Source: a virus. Taken from it: a DNA stretch of 64,000 nt. The translations under genes were made by a program, and so were the position numbers. The stretch is taken from positions 186,001 through 250,000 of IMG/VR virus record IMGVR_UViG_3300028666_000022; one strand, 5' to 3'. Shown piece by piece: positions 26,098 to 35,626 of this stretch (positions are counted from its first letter, which is position 1; every line of letters starts with the position of its first letter). Under the pieces are notes generated by a model that was not told the origin of the DNA, ran no database searches, and saw nothing but the letters and a program-made list of their open reading frames with translations.

Positions 26098-27821
26098 TTA
26101 AATAATATTATGTTCTCTTAAAATTTTCTCAATATTATCATAATCAAAATACGCAATTCTAATTAATTTAATATTTTTATCTTTAGCAAATTTATTTTTT
26201 ATTTCATCATTAATTTGTAGTTCTTTAAATTTTTCTTCTCCACCGAAATGTTTAATAATTTTATAATGTTGTATACCGTCAAATTCAATTAGAATGTTTT
26301 GTTCTGGTAAATAAAAATCAAATGGTAAAGATTTTTTATTTCTGCAATTTTCAAATTTTTTTTGATAAATAAAATTTATATTATTTTCTTTTAAAATTTC
26401 AGAAATTTTATTTTCACCCTTTGATTCGTTACATTTAGGACAACAATTATCACGATTTATAAAATTAATGTAACTTACATACCAAATATGATTATCTTTA
26501 TTACATCTTAAATGAATTTTTGTTTGATTATTTTTATATAAAAATTTTTCTATTAATTCATAATTTTTCTTTTTGCATTTATTTAGAACATTTTTTTCTG
26601 CTTCTTCTTGTGTTATTTTTAAAACATTAACACATTTAGAACATCCATGATCTTGACTCACAAAACTACTATAAATTGTTTTCCATATATAATTATCTTT
26701 TTTACATTTTAAATAAATAGTTGTTTCATTATTCACATATATAAAATTTTCAACTAATTCATAGTTTTTTTCTTTACATTTTTTCAAAACTTTTTCTTCA
26801 GCTTCTTGTTGTGTTATTTTTATACTATTTCCACATTTAGGACAACCTTGATTTTGATTAATAAAATTATCATATTTAACATTCCACACATAATTATCTT
26901 TATTACATTTTAAATGAATTTTTGTTTGGTTATTTTCATATGAAAAGTTTTCAACTAAGGTATAGTTTTTTTCTATACATTTTTTTCTGCTTCTCCTTGT
27001 GTTATTTTTGAAACATTACCACATTTAGGACATCCACTTTTATTATGAATAAAACTATCGTATGTTGGTGTCCATTTATACTCATCAATAGTACATTTTA
27101 AATGAATTTTTGTTTTTGTACCTTTATAAATAAATTTATCAAATAAAACATATTTTTTTTCTTTACATTTTTCTAAAACTCTTTCTTCGGCTTCTTGTTG
27201 TGTTATTTTTAAATTTCCATTACATTTAGGACAACCTTGATTTTTATTTATAAATTTATTATATCTTACAAACCATTCATGTTTATCTTTATTACATTTT
27301 AAATGAATTTTTGTTTTATGGTTTTTATAAATAAAATTTTCAACTAATATATAGTTTTTTTCTTTGCACTTTATTAAAACTTTTTTCTCTGCTTCTTCTT
27401 GTGTTATTAATGGTCTATTACCACATTTAGGACATCCACTTTTACTATGAATAAAACTATCATAAATTATATTCCATATATAATTATCTTTATTACATTT
27501 TAAGTGAATTATAGTATCGTTATTAACATATATAAAATTTTTAATTAATTCATAATTTTTTTCTTTACATTTCTCTAAAACTTTTTGTTCGGCTTCTTGT
27601 TGTGTTAATCTTAAGTTTCCACTACATTTAGGGCATCCTTGATTCTTACTAAGAAAATTATTATAAGTTACATACCAATCATACTTATCTTTGTTACATT
27701 TTAAATGAATTTTTGTTTTATTATTTTTATATGAAAAATTTTCAACAAGAATATAGTTTCTTTTCTCACACTTTTTAAAAACATTTTCTTCTGCTTCTTG
27801 TTGTGTTAATTTCTTTAACAT
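26098..27821 (-). pseudogene. Seven-repeat zinc-ribbon protein with Vsr-like endonuclease domain, split by a frameshift
   Basis: Two frames, 26973-27821 (N-terminal) and the rest down to 26098, join in the -1 direction at a run of seven A residues (26980-26986 on the plus strand as T). Joined, they encode about seven tandem units of 67 residues (pattern ITQxEAExxVLxKCKEKNY...KIHLKCNKD...W...GCPKC, each with a likely zinc site), then a Vsr/PD-(D/E)XK-type domain (PFDFYLPEQNILIEFDGIQHY). The fifth unit lacks 13 bases compared with the others, which explains the shift; deletion between two AAAAAAATGT copies fits. The A-run also forms an A-AAA-AAT slippery site, so recoding is possible. A homing-type nuclease is likely. 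Confidence 0.7.
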
Positions 27822-27855
27822 TAAATAATTTTAAACATAAATTTATTTTTAAATT

Positions 27856-28407
27856 TTAATAACAATATCCCAATTCCTTAGCCCCTTTTAATATTAATTC
27901 TTTATCTCTTTCACCTATTTTTCTTGCTGGACTTCCACCATAAATACACCACTGTTCAGTACTTTTTTTCAATAATGAATTTGCTGCTAAAACACTGCCC
28001 TCTGCCATTTCAACATAAGGTAATACAACAGAATTAACTCCCACTAATGAAAATCTTCTCATGATTATTTTATTACCAATAAGATTTCTATATTTTAATG
28101 GTACTATTGGATTTATTAATCCTTTTGTAAAATCATCACTTATAACCACAATTTTTGACCCCGATCCAATGTTTGTGAAGTCTTCCATAATTAATTCACC
28201 TGTAGGGCCACCTAGCACAGATACTCCATTTCCAATGTGTATATATGATCCTAATTCAGCAGAAACAGAAAAATAAACATATCCATCAATCGAAACATGA
28301 TTTTCAATTTCAACTAATTCTGGTTGTGTTATTTCACACCACTGATGGATTCTAACATCTTCACCAATTTTCTTAAAAAGATTATCATATCTATCGGTTC
28401 TTACCAT
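27856..28407 (-). CDS. Hexapeptide-repeat acyltransferase
   Basis: The 183-residue protein has the left-handed beta-helix pattern with repeated hydrophobic-x-x-G turns (VSIDGYVYFSVSAELGSYIHIGNGVSVLGG, LIMEDFTNIGSGSKIVV) and a C-terminal IYGGSPARKIGER typical of WbbJ/maltose O-acetyltransferase-type enzymes. It moves an acyl group, usually acetyl from acetyl-CoA, to a sugar. The start overlaps the stop of the upstream reductase gene region, indicating coupling. It could N-acylate the amino sugar made by the GMD/aminotransferase pair, an inference. Confidence 0.75.
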   Translation of the reverse strand: MVRTDRYDNLFKKIGEDVRIHQWCEITQPELVEIENHVSIDGYVYFSVSAELGSYIHIGNGVSVLGGPTGELIMEDFTNIGSGSKIVVISDDFTKGLINPIVPLKYRNLIGNKIIMRRFSLVGVNSVVLPYVEMAEGSVLAANSLLKKSTEQWCIYGGSPARKIGERDKELILKGAKELGYCY

Positions 28408-29052
28408 TTAGATTCCTCCATCGATTTTTAAATTACTTCCACAAACATAATCATTTTCAATTAAAAAAACAATGGTTTTAAATAATTCTTCAACAGTACA
28501 AAATCTTTTTAAACCTATTTTATTTTTCGCCATTTCAATAAATTTCTCATCTACTTTTTCACCCATTCCATATTCTGTATACCCCAATTGAATTGTATTA
28601 CATGTTATTCCATATTTAGCATTTTCTTTATTTGCTGTACTTATTAATCTATCTAAAAATGCTTTTGAAGCACAATATATTGAATTCTTTGGAATGTTTT
28701 GTTCAGAAAATACTGACGATATTGCAATTATTTTACCACTTTTCTTTTCAATCATTCTAGGTAAACAAGCAGCTAATATATTAATATTTCCCATGATATT
28801 AACATTTAACATATCAATAATTGATTGATAATTATCTTCATTAATATCATTTAAAAATACATCAAATTTTTTACCAGATAAATTCAAAACAATATCAACA
28901 TCGTTGACTTCAAAAAAATGTTGTACTTGTTTTAAATTAGTAACGTCAACAATTTTACTACTTATTGCAAGTACTTCATAATTTTCCTTCAATAATGGAA
29001 TTAATTTAGAACCTAAACCACCTGTTGCACCAAAAACAGCAATTGTTTTCAT
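28408..29052 (-). CDS. Short-chain dehydrogenase/reductase
   Basis: The 214-residue protein has the classical SDR features GATGGLG (8-14), NLSG, SS at 113-114 and the catalytic YCASK (Tyr-127, Lys-131), ending in a C-terminal SNLKIDGGI of the FabG/KR type. It probably reduces or oxidises a keto-sugar or acyl intermediate with NAD(P)H. It is co-directional and abutting with the acyltransferase, so they may act on the same substrate. Specific substrate unknown. Confidence 0.75.
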   Translation of the reverse strand: MKTIAVFGATGGLGSKLIPLLKENYEVLAISSKIVDVTNLKQVQHFFEVNDVDIVLNLSGKKFDVFLNDINEDNYQSIIDMLNVNIMGNINILAACLPRMIEKKSGKIIAISSVFSEQNIPKNSIYCASKAFLDRLISTANKENAKYGITCNTIQLGYTEYGMGEKVDEKFIEMAKNKIGLKRFCTVEELFKTIVFLIENDYVCGSNLKIDGGI

Positions 29053-29058
29053 AAAATT

Positions 29059-29871
29059 TTATATATTATTTAATATAATATTCCATGTTGGTGTAATATT
29101 CAGAAAAGAACTAACATTATTTTCAATAAATTCATCATCAATATATTTAGTATGATTAAATATTACCATTTTCTCATCAACATATAATTTATTATTATAT
29201 TTTTTGGCATTAAATTGGATATACCATGCACCACATTGGTATACATTATCAACAATTTTTATTTTTAATTTTTCATGTGTTATTTTTGAGATCATCCATT
29301 GAATCCCAGCATGATGTGAATTAATTTTTACAAATTCATCCCACTCTAAAATTATATTATCTCTTAGTTTAAGAAATGTTTTTTTATTTCCAATCAAAAT
29401 CGATCCAGTAAATTCATTAAAAATTTTTAAATATTCAAATTGTTCAGAATTAATAAAATTTAAATTTTTTGTAACGTCATATAATGTCATAGGTGGATTA
29501 GCAGAATAAACAGAAATAATTTGATCTTCTTCTGGTATTAAATTATTTAATTCAATATCTGTCATTTCTCGTTGCATTATTGTATCTGCATCAATCTGAA
29601 TTATTACGTCATCATCAGAACAATTTAAATAATCAATAAATTCACCACCTTGTGGACAAACAAAATCACATCTATTTTTTGGATAATCAGAACGATACGT
29701 ATAAATTCTTTTTCTTTCCATTAAATAATATTCACCAATATAATCATTAGGTAAAAAATCAATAAATCCAACAACAAATCTGTCTTTCCAATATTTTTTT
29801 ACTGAATCAAATAATGGTTTTGATTTTTCATAATAACTACTTGTTACTTGCGTTGTTAATATAAATTTCAT
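29059..29871 (-). CDS. Glycosyltransferase-like protein with DxD motif
   Basis: A 270-residue protein that starts MKFILTTQVTSSYYEKSKPL and contains VIIQIDADTIMQ (about 89-100), where DAD is in the position of a metal-binding DxD, and HHAGIQWM further on. This matches GT-A enzymes that read nucleotide sugars, although the family number is not assigned. It is placed between a methyltransferase and SDR/acyltransferase genes in the glycan island. Confidence 0.6.
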   Translation of the reverse strand: MKFILTTQVTSSYYEKSKPLFDSVKKYWKDRFVVGFIDFLPNDYIGEYYLMERKRIYTYRSDYPKNRCDFVCPQGGEFIDYLNCSDDDVIIQIDADTIMQREMTDIELNNLIPEEDQIISVYSANPPMTLYDVTKNLNFINSEQFEYLKIFNEFTGSILIGNKKTFLKLRDNIILEWDEFVKINSHHAGIQWMISKITHEKLKIKIVDNVYQCGAWYIQFNAKKYNNKLYVDEKMVIFNHTKYIDDEFIENNVSSFLNITPTWNIILNNI

Positions 29872-29922
29872 TTTTTATATATAATATTTCTAATTAACCT
29901 AATGATCATATTAATAATATTT

Positions 29923-30618
29923 TTATCTAGGCTTTGGATATTTAGTTTCTCCCACAACATCTAAAATATCTACATTATTCCAATCAAAATTATTAACATC
30001 AGCTATTTTTTTACCTAAATATTCACTATGACAATATAATCCACCAACTGGTCTATTTCTCAAATATTCATCAGCTAATAATGAAAATCTTCCAACAATT
30101 GGATTTGACATACCTGCCTCAATACATTCAAAACCAAGTGCTTTTGAAAATAAACACTTTAATGCCATATCACTAAATTGAAAAAAATGCCAAGGTCTTT
30201 CATGTGAAGAAAAAGAAAAATGTGTTTCAATCATTACAATTCCCCCAATTTTTAATAATTTAGAAATTTCTATAGCAACAATCCAAGGCATTGCAAAATG
30301 TTCAAAACACGCACTACTGAATATTATGTCAAATTTTTCATCTTCATTAAAATATGAAGAAAGTTTATGTGCATCACCAACAACATCAACATTTTTTCCT
30401 GCATAAAAATCAAATCCAACATATTCTGCATTAGAAAATTTATTTCTATTTTTAGCGTTAGTTACTTCACGACTCCCCACTTCTAATATTCTCATTCCAC
30501 TTTTATTCCCAATAGAATATAAATAATTTTGCCATTTAGAATGATTAATTGTTTCTGATAGAGGAACATCTGGTGCTAGAAATTGTCTATCATAAAATAC
30601 GTTATTTTGATTTTCCAT
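29923..30618 (-). CDS. SAM-dependent methyltransferase
   Basis: The 231-residue protein has motif I MRILEVGSREVTN (about 39-51), an acidic strand-end EYVGFDF, and the FDIIFSSACFEHFAMPW motif (about 95-111) of Methyltransf_11-type enzymes. Such proteins methylate sugar hydroxyls or small metabolites. Location in the island suggests glycan tailoring. Substrate not identified. Confidence 0.75.
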   Translation of the reverse strand: MENQNNVFYDRQFLAPDVPLSETINHSKWQNYLYSIGNKSGMRILEVGSREVTNAKNRNKFSNAEYVGFDFYAGKNVDVVGDAHKLSSYFNEDEKFDIIFSSACFEHFAMPWIVAIEISKLLKIGGIVMIETHFSFSSHERPWHFFQFSDMALKCLFSKALGFECIEAGMSNPIVGRFSLLADEYLRNRPVGGLYCHSEYLGKKIADVNNFDWNNVDILDVVGETKYPKPR

Positions 30619-30649
30619 TGTTAGTTTATTTTAAAATTTAAAATTATTT

Positions 30650-31027
30650 TTATTTGATTATATTAAGTTTTGAAGTTATGTTTTTATGTTTCTTTCTATG
30701 TTTAAGAACACGATATGTTGGTACTTCAAACTCTTTTCTTTTGAAGACTCTTTTCACCATTTTTTTACATAATTCTTTTATTTCTTTATTATTGAGTTCA
30801 TATTTTGATTTTAATATTGAATATATTTTATGATAACTAACATGTATTTCATTATTATCTAAATCATATGTTAAATACCATTCTCCTTTTCTGTAAGATT
30901 CAATTATCCCATCATTTATATTATCTTCTAAAATTATTTCTTTAAATTCTGATTGTTTAAATGATTTCAATAAAAATTTACTTGCTTCCTGAATATTTAT
31001 TTCGTTTTTCATATTATGAATAATCAT
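30650..31027 (-). CDS. Hypothetical protein, 125 residues
   Basis: A basic, helical protein (C-terminus YRVLKHRKKHKNITSKLNIIK). The first ATG overlaps the stop of the MT-A70 methyltransferase gene by four bases; an alternative start lies at 31012 (MKNEINIQ). No family recognised. The strongly basic C-terminus might bind nucleic acid, together with the overlapping DNA-methyltransferase gene. Confidence 0.5.
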   Translation of the reverse strand: MIIHNMKNEINIQEASKFLLKSFKQSEFKEIILEDNINDGIIESYRKGEWYLTYDLDNNEIHVSYHKIYSILKSKYELNNKEIKELCKKMVKRVFKRKEFEVPTYRVLKHRKKHKNITSKLNIIK

Positions 31028-31599
31028 AATTTTATACTATTTTCCACTTCATTTCCGAAAACGTCCCAACCTTCTGTTTGTTGCCTTGCAAACAATTCAA
31101 CACGAGGTAAATCACCCATTAATTCAATTATTCTTTCTCTAAAAATATCTGGCTTCTTAGAATGTTTTTCATTTAAAGCAAATATTGTTTCTTCGTTAAA
31201 TTCTTCTTCAGCTAACTGAACAGATCTTATACCATGATTAATTACTTTAGGTTTTCCTTTAGTTGCAATTAAACAAAATTCTGATAATTGCCTTGAATAA
31301 AACCCCATTCCAAAACCAAGTTTATCATTTTTGGTTGTTTTAACCCAATTGAATCCTGACATTGTTTTTACCTTAAAACCCCAAGATTTAACAACTCTAA
31401 GTGCTTCTTCTGGTTGTGATGCCACCCACCACATAAATAAAATACAATCATCTGCAGCTATTTCACTTACTGGTAAATTACAAATTTCATCAACAGTCAT
31501 GGTTTTATATTGTGCTTCAGAACCACTTTTCATACTACCACCAGTATTTTTATTATTAAAACTCCAAGGACAATCAGCGTATATGATAGAATATTTCAT
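31024..31599 (-). CDS. MT-A70 family adenine methyltransferase
   Basis: The 191-residue protein begins MKYSIIYADCPWSF; DCPW at 9-12 is the DPPW-type catalytic motif of MT-A70 N6-adenine methyltransferases, and CILFMWW, GFNWVKTTK and VELFARQQTEGWDVFGNE are typical. It methylates adenine in DNA (or RNA), which phages use to evade host restriction. It is set among glycan genes and overlaps a small basic gene. Recognition sequence unknown. Confidence 0.85.
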   Translation of the reverse strand: MKYSIIYADCPWSFNNKNTGGSMKSGSEAQYKTMTVDEICNLPVSEIAADDCILFMWWVASQPEEALRVVKSWGFKVKTMSGFNWVKTTKNDKLGFGMGFYSRQLSEFCLIATKGKPKVINHGIRSVQLAEEEFNEETIFALNEKHSKKPDIFRERIIELMGDLPRVELFARQQTEGWDVFGNEVENSIKL

Positions 31600-31613
31600 G
31601 ATAATATTTTTAA

Positions 31614-31877
31614 TTAAGATATTTCTGATTGAATAACTTGACCCACATTATATTCATCTAATGTATATTTCAAAAAAAATGTGGAATTATCTAATGGATT
31701 AACAATTTTCCAATCTTCTAAATATCTATTCCACATTTTTTTATAATATAAATTACTTGATTTATTAATTCGATTTTTAAAATATTTTAAAAGATATTCG
31801 TGTGCTTTGATTTTATCTTCTGCCATCACAAAATATTCTTCACCATGATCGTTTGGATTAAAATGATATTGTTTCAT
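31614..31877 (-). CDS. Hypothetical protein, 87 residues
   Basis: A polar protein (MKQYHFNPNDHGEEYFVMAEDKIKAHEYLLKYFKN...) with regular helices and an end of beta type (VGQVIQSEIS). Similar short proteins are common next to phage methyltransferase genes but no family name is remembered. It ends 15 bases before the MT-A70 gene start. Confidence 0.5.
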   Translation of the reverse strand: MKQYHFNPNDHGEEYFVMAEDKIKAHEYLLKYFKNRINKSSNLYYKKMWNRYLEDWKIVNPLDNSTFFLKYTLDEYNVGQVIQSEIS

Positions 31878-31933
31878 AATTTTATTATTAATGTTCTCAC
31901 AAAATTAAATAAATTATAATTAATATCCTAGTT

Positions 31934-32869
31934 TTATTTAAAATATTTTATAATTGATACTCCCCATGTCCAACCTGAACCTACTGCTGGCATAATTAGA
32001 ATATCACCATTTTTTATTTTATTTTCTCGATATAATCCATCTAATGCCATTGGTATTGAAGCACCTGCAGAATTACCATATTTAATCATATTTAAAACTA
32101 CTTTTTCGATTGGTAGTCGAAGTATTTCTGCAGTTTTAATAAGAACATTAATACTTGGTTGATGTGGAATTAGCCAAGAAATGTCTTCAACACTTAAGTT
32201 ATTTTTATTTAAAGAATCTAATATTGTATATGGTAATGTTTTTGTAGCAAATTCAAAAACTGCTTTTCCATTCATTTGAAATGTTTCACCGTGATGACAA
32301 GTAAAAATATCTTTTCCTATGCCATCACCATAAATATCAGTACTTATCCAACCACCTTCTGTTTCAGAAATAATTATACTTCCAGAACCATCGCCAAAAA
32401 ATACGCAATTCCGATCACTCCAATCAGTAATTTTAGAATATGTTTCTGAAGCAACCAACAATATATTTTTATATTGTTTTGTTTGAATTAAATTAGTTGC
32501 TAATTGCATTCCATACACAAAACCAGAACAAACTGCATTAATATCAAATGCTGGACAAGTTATATCTAATTTTGACATTAAAATACATGCTGTTGAAGGA
32601 GATATTCTTTCAGGACTTGAGGTAGCAAATATTATTAAATCGATTTGATTTTTATTTAAACCACTATCTTCAATTGCATTTAATGCTGCTCTATATGCTA
32701 AATCTGAATTACTTTCTTCTAAGACAACATGTCTTTCTTCAATACCTAATTTATTTTTAGTCCACTCAGGATTTGTATTTTTATTTATTAAATAAACTTC
32801 TTCGTTATTTAACGTTTTTAATGGAACATATGATCCAATGCCTTTTATTCCAACATTGTTTATTTTCAT
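31934..32869 (-). CDS. 3-oxoacyl-ACP synthase III (KAS III, FabH-like)
   Basis: The 311-residue protein has the full KAS III triad: Cys-114 in INAVCSGFVYG, His-236 in WLIPHQPS and Asn-266 in YGNSAGAS, with length typical of FabH (about 317). KAS III condenses acyl-CoA with malonyl-ACP to start or extend acyl chains. In this island it could make or transfer a small acyl group for sugar decoration, as related enzymes do in some antigen clusters. The start abuts the WcbI-like gene, so they are coupled. All catalytic residues present. Confidence 0.85.
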   Translation of the reverse strand: MKINNVGIKGIGSYVPLKTLNNEEVYLINKNTNPEWTKNKLGIEERHVVLEESNSDLAYRAALNAIEDSGLNKNQIDLIIFATSSPERISPSTACILMSKLDITCPAFDINAVCSGFVYGMQLATNLIQTKQYKNILLVASETYSKITDWSDRNCVFFGDGSGSIIISETEGGWISTDIYGDGIGKDIFTCHHGETFQMNGKAVFEFATKTLPYTILDSLNKNNLSVEDISWLIPHQPSINVLIKTAEILRLPIEKVVLNMIKYGNSAGASIPMALDGLYRENKIKNGDILIMPAVGSGWTWGVSIIKYFK

Positions 32870-33703
32870 TTATTTTCTGGAATTAAAATATTTTATTATT
32901 ATATTTCTATAAAATTCATTGGCAATAAATTTTTCATCTTTTGAAATAAATTCAAACTTAAAAAAATTATTAGAACATGTTGAAAATGCAATTGGAATTG
33001 GTGATTTAAGATCAACAAAATCTATTGGGTATTCATCACCAATGTTTTCTAAACCAAGAATATTTAATATTTGATTAGTCATATGAATAAAAACATATGA
33101 TGTAGGATGACTTGCATATAGAAATAATCTTTTCTTGCTTATATTTTCTTTTATATAATCATGTACTTTTATATCGGTATATTTATCTTTTTCTTTTAAA
33201 ATCTTCATTGTTTTATCATGTCTTTCATCATAATTAAAATCAATTTGATTATTATCATATTTCAATAAAATTTCATTCAATGATAAACCAGATTTTATTA
33301 AATCATCAATAATTTCGATATTTTTAGTAACACTATTATACCCATCCCTATTGCACCATTCATCAGTAACATCTCCATTAAGTGCAGGTACTAAAGGCCA
33401 TAAACTAAAATTATATACATAAGGTATTGAGATTGTTATACATGTTGATTTCAATAATGACTTCAAATAATTTGTTGAATTTTTACCATATCTATCGTCT
33501 AATGGTTGATAAATAAAAACATCTGTATCTCTTAATGAAGTATAATATTTGTCAATTAATATTTCATCATTATGAATCATTTGATAGTTACGAACAACGT
33601 CAGTAATATTATATTTATCTCTAAATTCTTGACTTTCATTAAGAAATTTAGCAATTGCTCCACCTTGGCAAGTAGCAAATATAAAAACATTTAATTTATT
33701 CAT
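32870..33703 (-). CDS. WcbI-like polysaccharide biosynthesis protein
   Basis: The 277-residue protein begins NVFIFATCQGGAIAKFL, resembling the N-terminal motif (G-N-C-Q) of the WcbI family, which has a Cys-His catalytic arrangement and a role in capsule polysaccharide acylation. YQPLDDRYG and IPYVYNF are also in keeping. It directly follows the KAS III gene on the transcript, suggesting a common acylation step. Confidence is moderate because similarity is by memory. Confidence 0.55.
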   Translation of the reverse strand: MNKLNVFIFATCQGGAIAKFLNESQEFRDKYNITDVVRNYQMIHNDEILIDKYYTSLRDTDVFIYQPLDDRYGKNSTNYLKSLLKSTCITISIPYVYNFSLWPLVPALNGDVTDEWCNRDGYNSVTKNIEIIDDLIKSGLSLNEILLKYDNNQIDFNYDERHDKTMKILKEKDKYTDIKVHDYIKENISKKRLFLYASHPTSYVFIHMTNQILNILGLENIGDEYPIDFVDLKSPIPIAFSTCSNNFFKFEFISKDEKFIANEFYRNIIIKYFNSRK

Positions 33704-34124
33704 TTAAAAACACTTTATCTAGCTTCTGTCCTTGATATTTCCCCGTTTTCATTTCCAGTACTTTCGTTTTATCTTCTAATATAGTATAGGTATGTCCACC
33801 TCTTAAAGTAAAGCTACAATCACCTTCTTCAAGTATTGATTCAGCAATTATATTATCATCAATATCATAGAAAGTACATTTAACCTTTCCTCTTAAAACA
33901 ACCCATGATTCTTGAGCAATTCTATCATTATCGGTTACTTCTCTTATTATGTGTTTATGTGGCCTAAATGTTTTACCTTTATCCATTTTAAGTGCTGCAC
34001 ATTGAATAAAATTATCTGGTTCAATTATTTCAAACCTAAAATCATCCATTTTATCAAAATCATCAAATCTATATATCACATGTAATAAAAGATTAGGATC
34101 TACTTTTGAGAATATTTTTTCCAT
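33696..34124 (-). CDS. Cupin-fold protein
   Basis: The 142-residue protein has the cupin double-motif pattern RPHKH (about 53-57) with WVVLRGKVKCTFYDID, then EGDCSFTLRGGHTY. It overlaps the WcbI-like gene by 8 bases. Cupins in sugar clusters act as epimerases, isomerases or sugar-binding proteins; here the exact reaction is unknown. A cupin is also fused to the SDR in CapF-type reductases, so it could be a separated partner of the reductase gene at 35619, which is speculative. Confidence 0.6.
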   Translation of the reverse strand: MEKIFSKVDPNLLLHVIYRFDDFDKMDDFRFEIIEPDNFIQCAALKMDKGKTFRPHKHIIREVTDNDRIAQESWVVLRGKVKCTFYDIDDNIIAESILEEGDCSFTLRGGHTYTILEDKTKVLEMKTGKYQGQKLDKVFLNE

Positions 34125-34132
34125 TTAATTTA

Positions 34133-35626
34133 TTATATTAAAAAATCTTTATATATTTCATTATATTTTTGAAGATTAGATGTAGTGCGTTTCACAATAA
34201 AACCATATTCTGGCGAAATATAAAATGTATCCCAAACACTGCCCCAATCTAAATAAGTATTTTTATTATCTGTTTTAAAATAATCAATAATCACATTAGT
34301 TGCCATGCTTGCACTAAATAAATAATAATTATCATTACCTAATTTATTTATGTTTTCAATTGCATTAATAATTTCTTGTTTAGCTAAATAACAATTTATT
34401 GTTGGTATACTAATGTGGGTAAAATTAAAAAATTTGCTTAATTTCTCTAAATATTGTGGTCCAATCAATACTAATTTTTTTGTTTTTAATACGTCTAATA
34501 ATTTTAGGTATTTTTCTGGACTTTGTTCATGGGTAATCCTAATAAAATCATAGTTTAAATATGATAATTGTGGATTTTTATTTTTTAGATCATTTAAAAT
34601 ATTTTTTACGTGAGGGAGTTGAGCATACCAATAATCAAAAGATTCTAAAACATAATTTTCATCATGAACATAATTTAATAATGCATTTTTTAATTCAATC
34701 GACATTTCTGGAAAATATACATGACCATCACAATTAGCGTTATTTGGAGTTTCACCAATTATTGCAATTAATTCACCATCATTATATCTTGAATATTTAA
34801 AATGTTCATTATTTTTAATTTTATTAAAATAATAATCAAAATCTTTTGTATAAAACATATTATTTATTATTTGTTTTATTTTCATATTTGGTTCAGGAAT
34901 TCTCTCACAAAGACCAACATTTGTTGTTATATTTATTTGTATTAATTTTTCTTCTGCTAATATTCTATAAAAATTTTTTGCATCATTTTTTTGAATTTCA
35001 TCTATATTTGAAACAGTTGCACGAGTTTTACTACTGTGATGAATAATCGGAGAACTATAAACTAAAGCAACATTATAACCAGCATTTACTGTTTTTGCAA
35101 AAACATAATCATCACCACCAAAAATTATTAATTCTTTTGGTATTTCTGGCATTATGTTTCTTCTTATTGTAAAATCCCAACCCTGATAATATACTGGATC
35201 TAATATCTTATATTCTAACGTGCTCTTAGTTTCAATATAATTAGGATTATTTGTTACATGTATAACAAAACCAACTTGTGTTTCTAAATTAAAAACATTA
35301 ATAGTATCATCAATAAATTTATTAGATAATTCAACATCGTTATTTAAAAAACACAAAAATTCACATAAACAAATATTTTTAAAATTATTCCAAATATGAT
35401 TAAGTGGTACATTCTCAGAATTTCTAAGTACGATAATTTTATTGCTTTCACAATAATTTAGAAAATCTTGAGTACCTTCTTCACTAGAATTTTGATCATA
35501 TAAATATATTTCAAAATTTTTATTTGTTTGATTTAATAAATCATATATACACTTCTTTGTTAATTGAAGTTGATTTAAATTTACTACAACAACTCCAATT
35601 TTATTTTTTTGAATTTCACTATTCAT
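34133..35626 (-). CDS. Bifunctional glycosyltransferase: GT2 domain plus GT-D (DUF1792-like) domain
   Basis: The 497-residue protein has an N-terminal GT2 domain (IGVVVVNLNQLQLTKKCI, FLCFLNNDVEL, about residues 9-230) and a C-terminal region with YSRYNDGELIAIIGE (about 263-277), matching the F-x-R-x-x-D-G-E motif of GT-D transferases, and YLFSASMATNVIIDY. This is known from bacterial glycan clusters and suggests two linkages made by one protein. It overlaps the reductase gene upstream. Confidence 0.7.
   Translation of the reverse strand: MNSEIQKNKIGVVVVNLNQLQLTKKCIYDLLNQTNKNFEIYLYDQNSSEEGTQDFLNYCESNKIIVLRNSENVPLNHIWNNFKNICLCEFLCFLNNDVELSNKFIDDTINVFNLETQVGFVIHVTNNPNYIETKSTLEYKILDPVYYQGWDFTIRRNIMPEIPKELIIFGGDDYVFAKTVNAGYNVALVYSSPIIHHSSKTRATVSNIDEIQKNDAKNFYRILAEEKLIQINITTNVGLCERIPEPNMKIKQIINNMFYTKDFDYYFNKIKNNEHFKYSRYNDGELIAIIGETPNNANCDGHVYFPEMSIELKNALLNYVHDENYVLESFDYWYAQLPHVKNILNDLKNKNPQLSYLNYDFIRITHEQSPEKYLKLLDVLKTKKLVLIGPQYLEKLSKFFNFTHISIPTINCYLAKQEIINAIENINKLGNDNYYLFSASMATNVIIDYFKTDNKNTYLDWGSVWDTFYISPEYGFIVKRTTSNLQKYNEIYKDFLI

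Noticed and set aside
26098-27821. CRISPR-like array suggested by regularly spaced repeats
   Set aside because: The repeats are about 201 bases, degenerate and protein-coding, without unique spacers.
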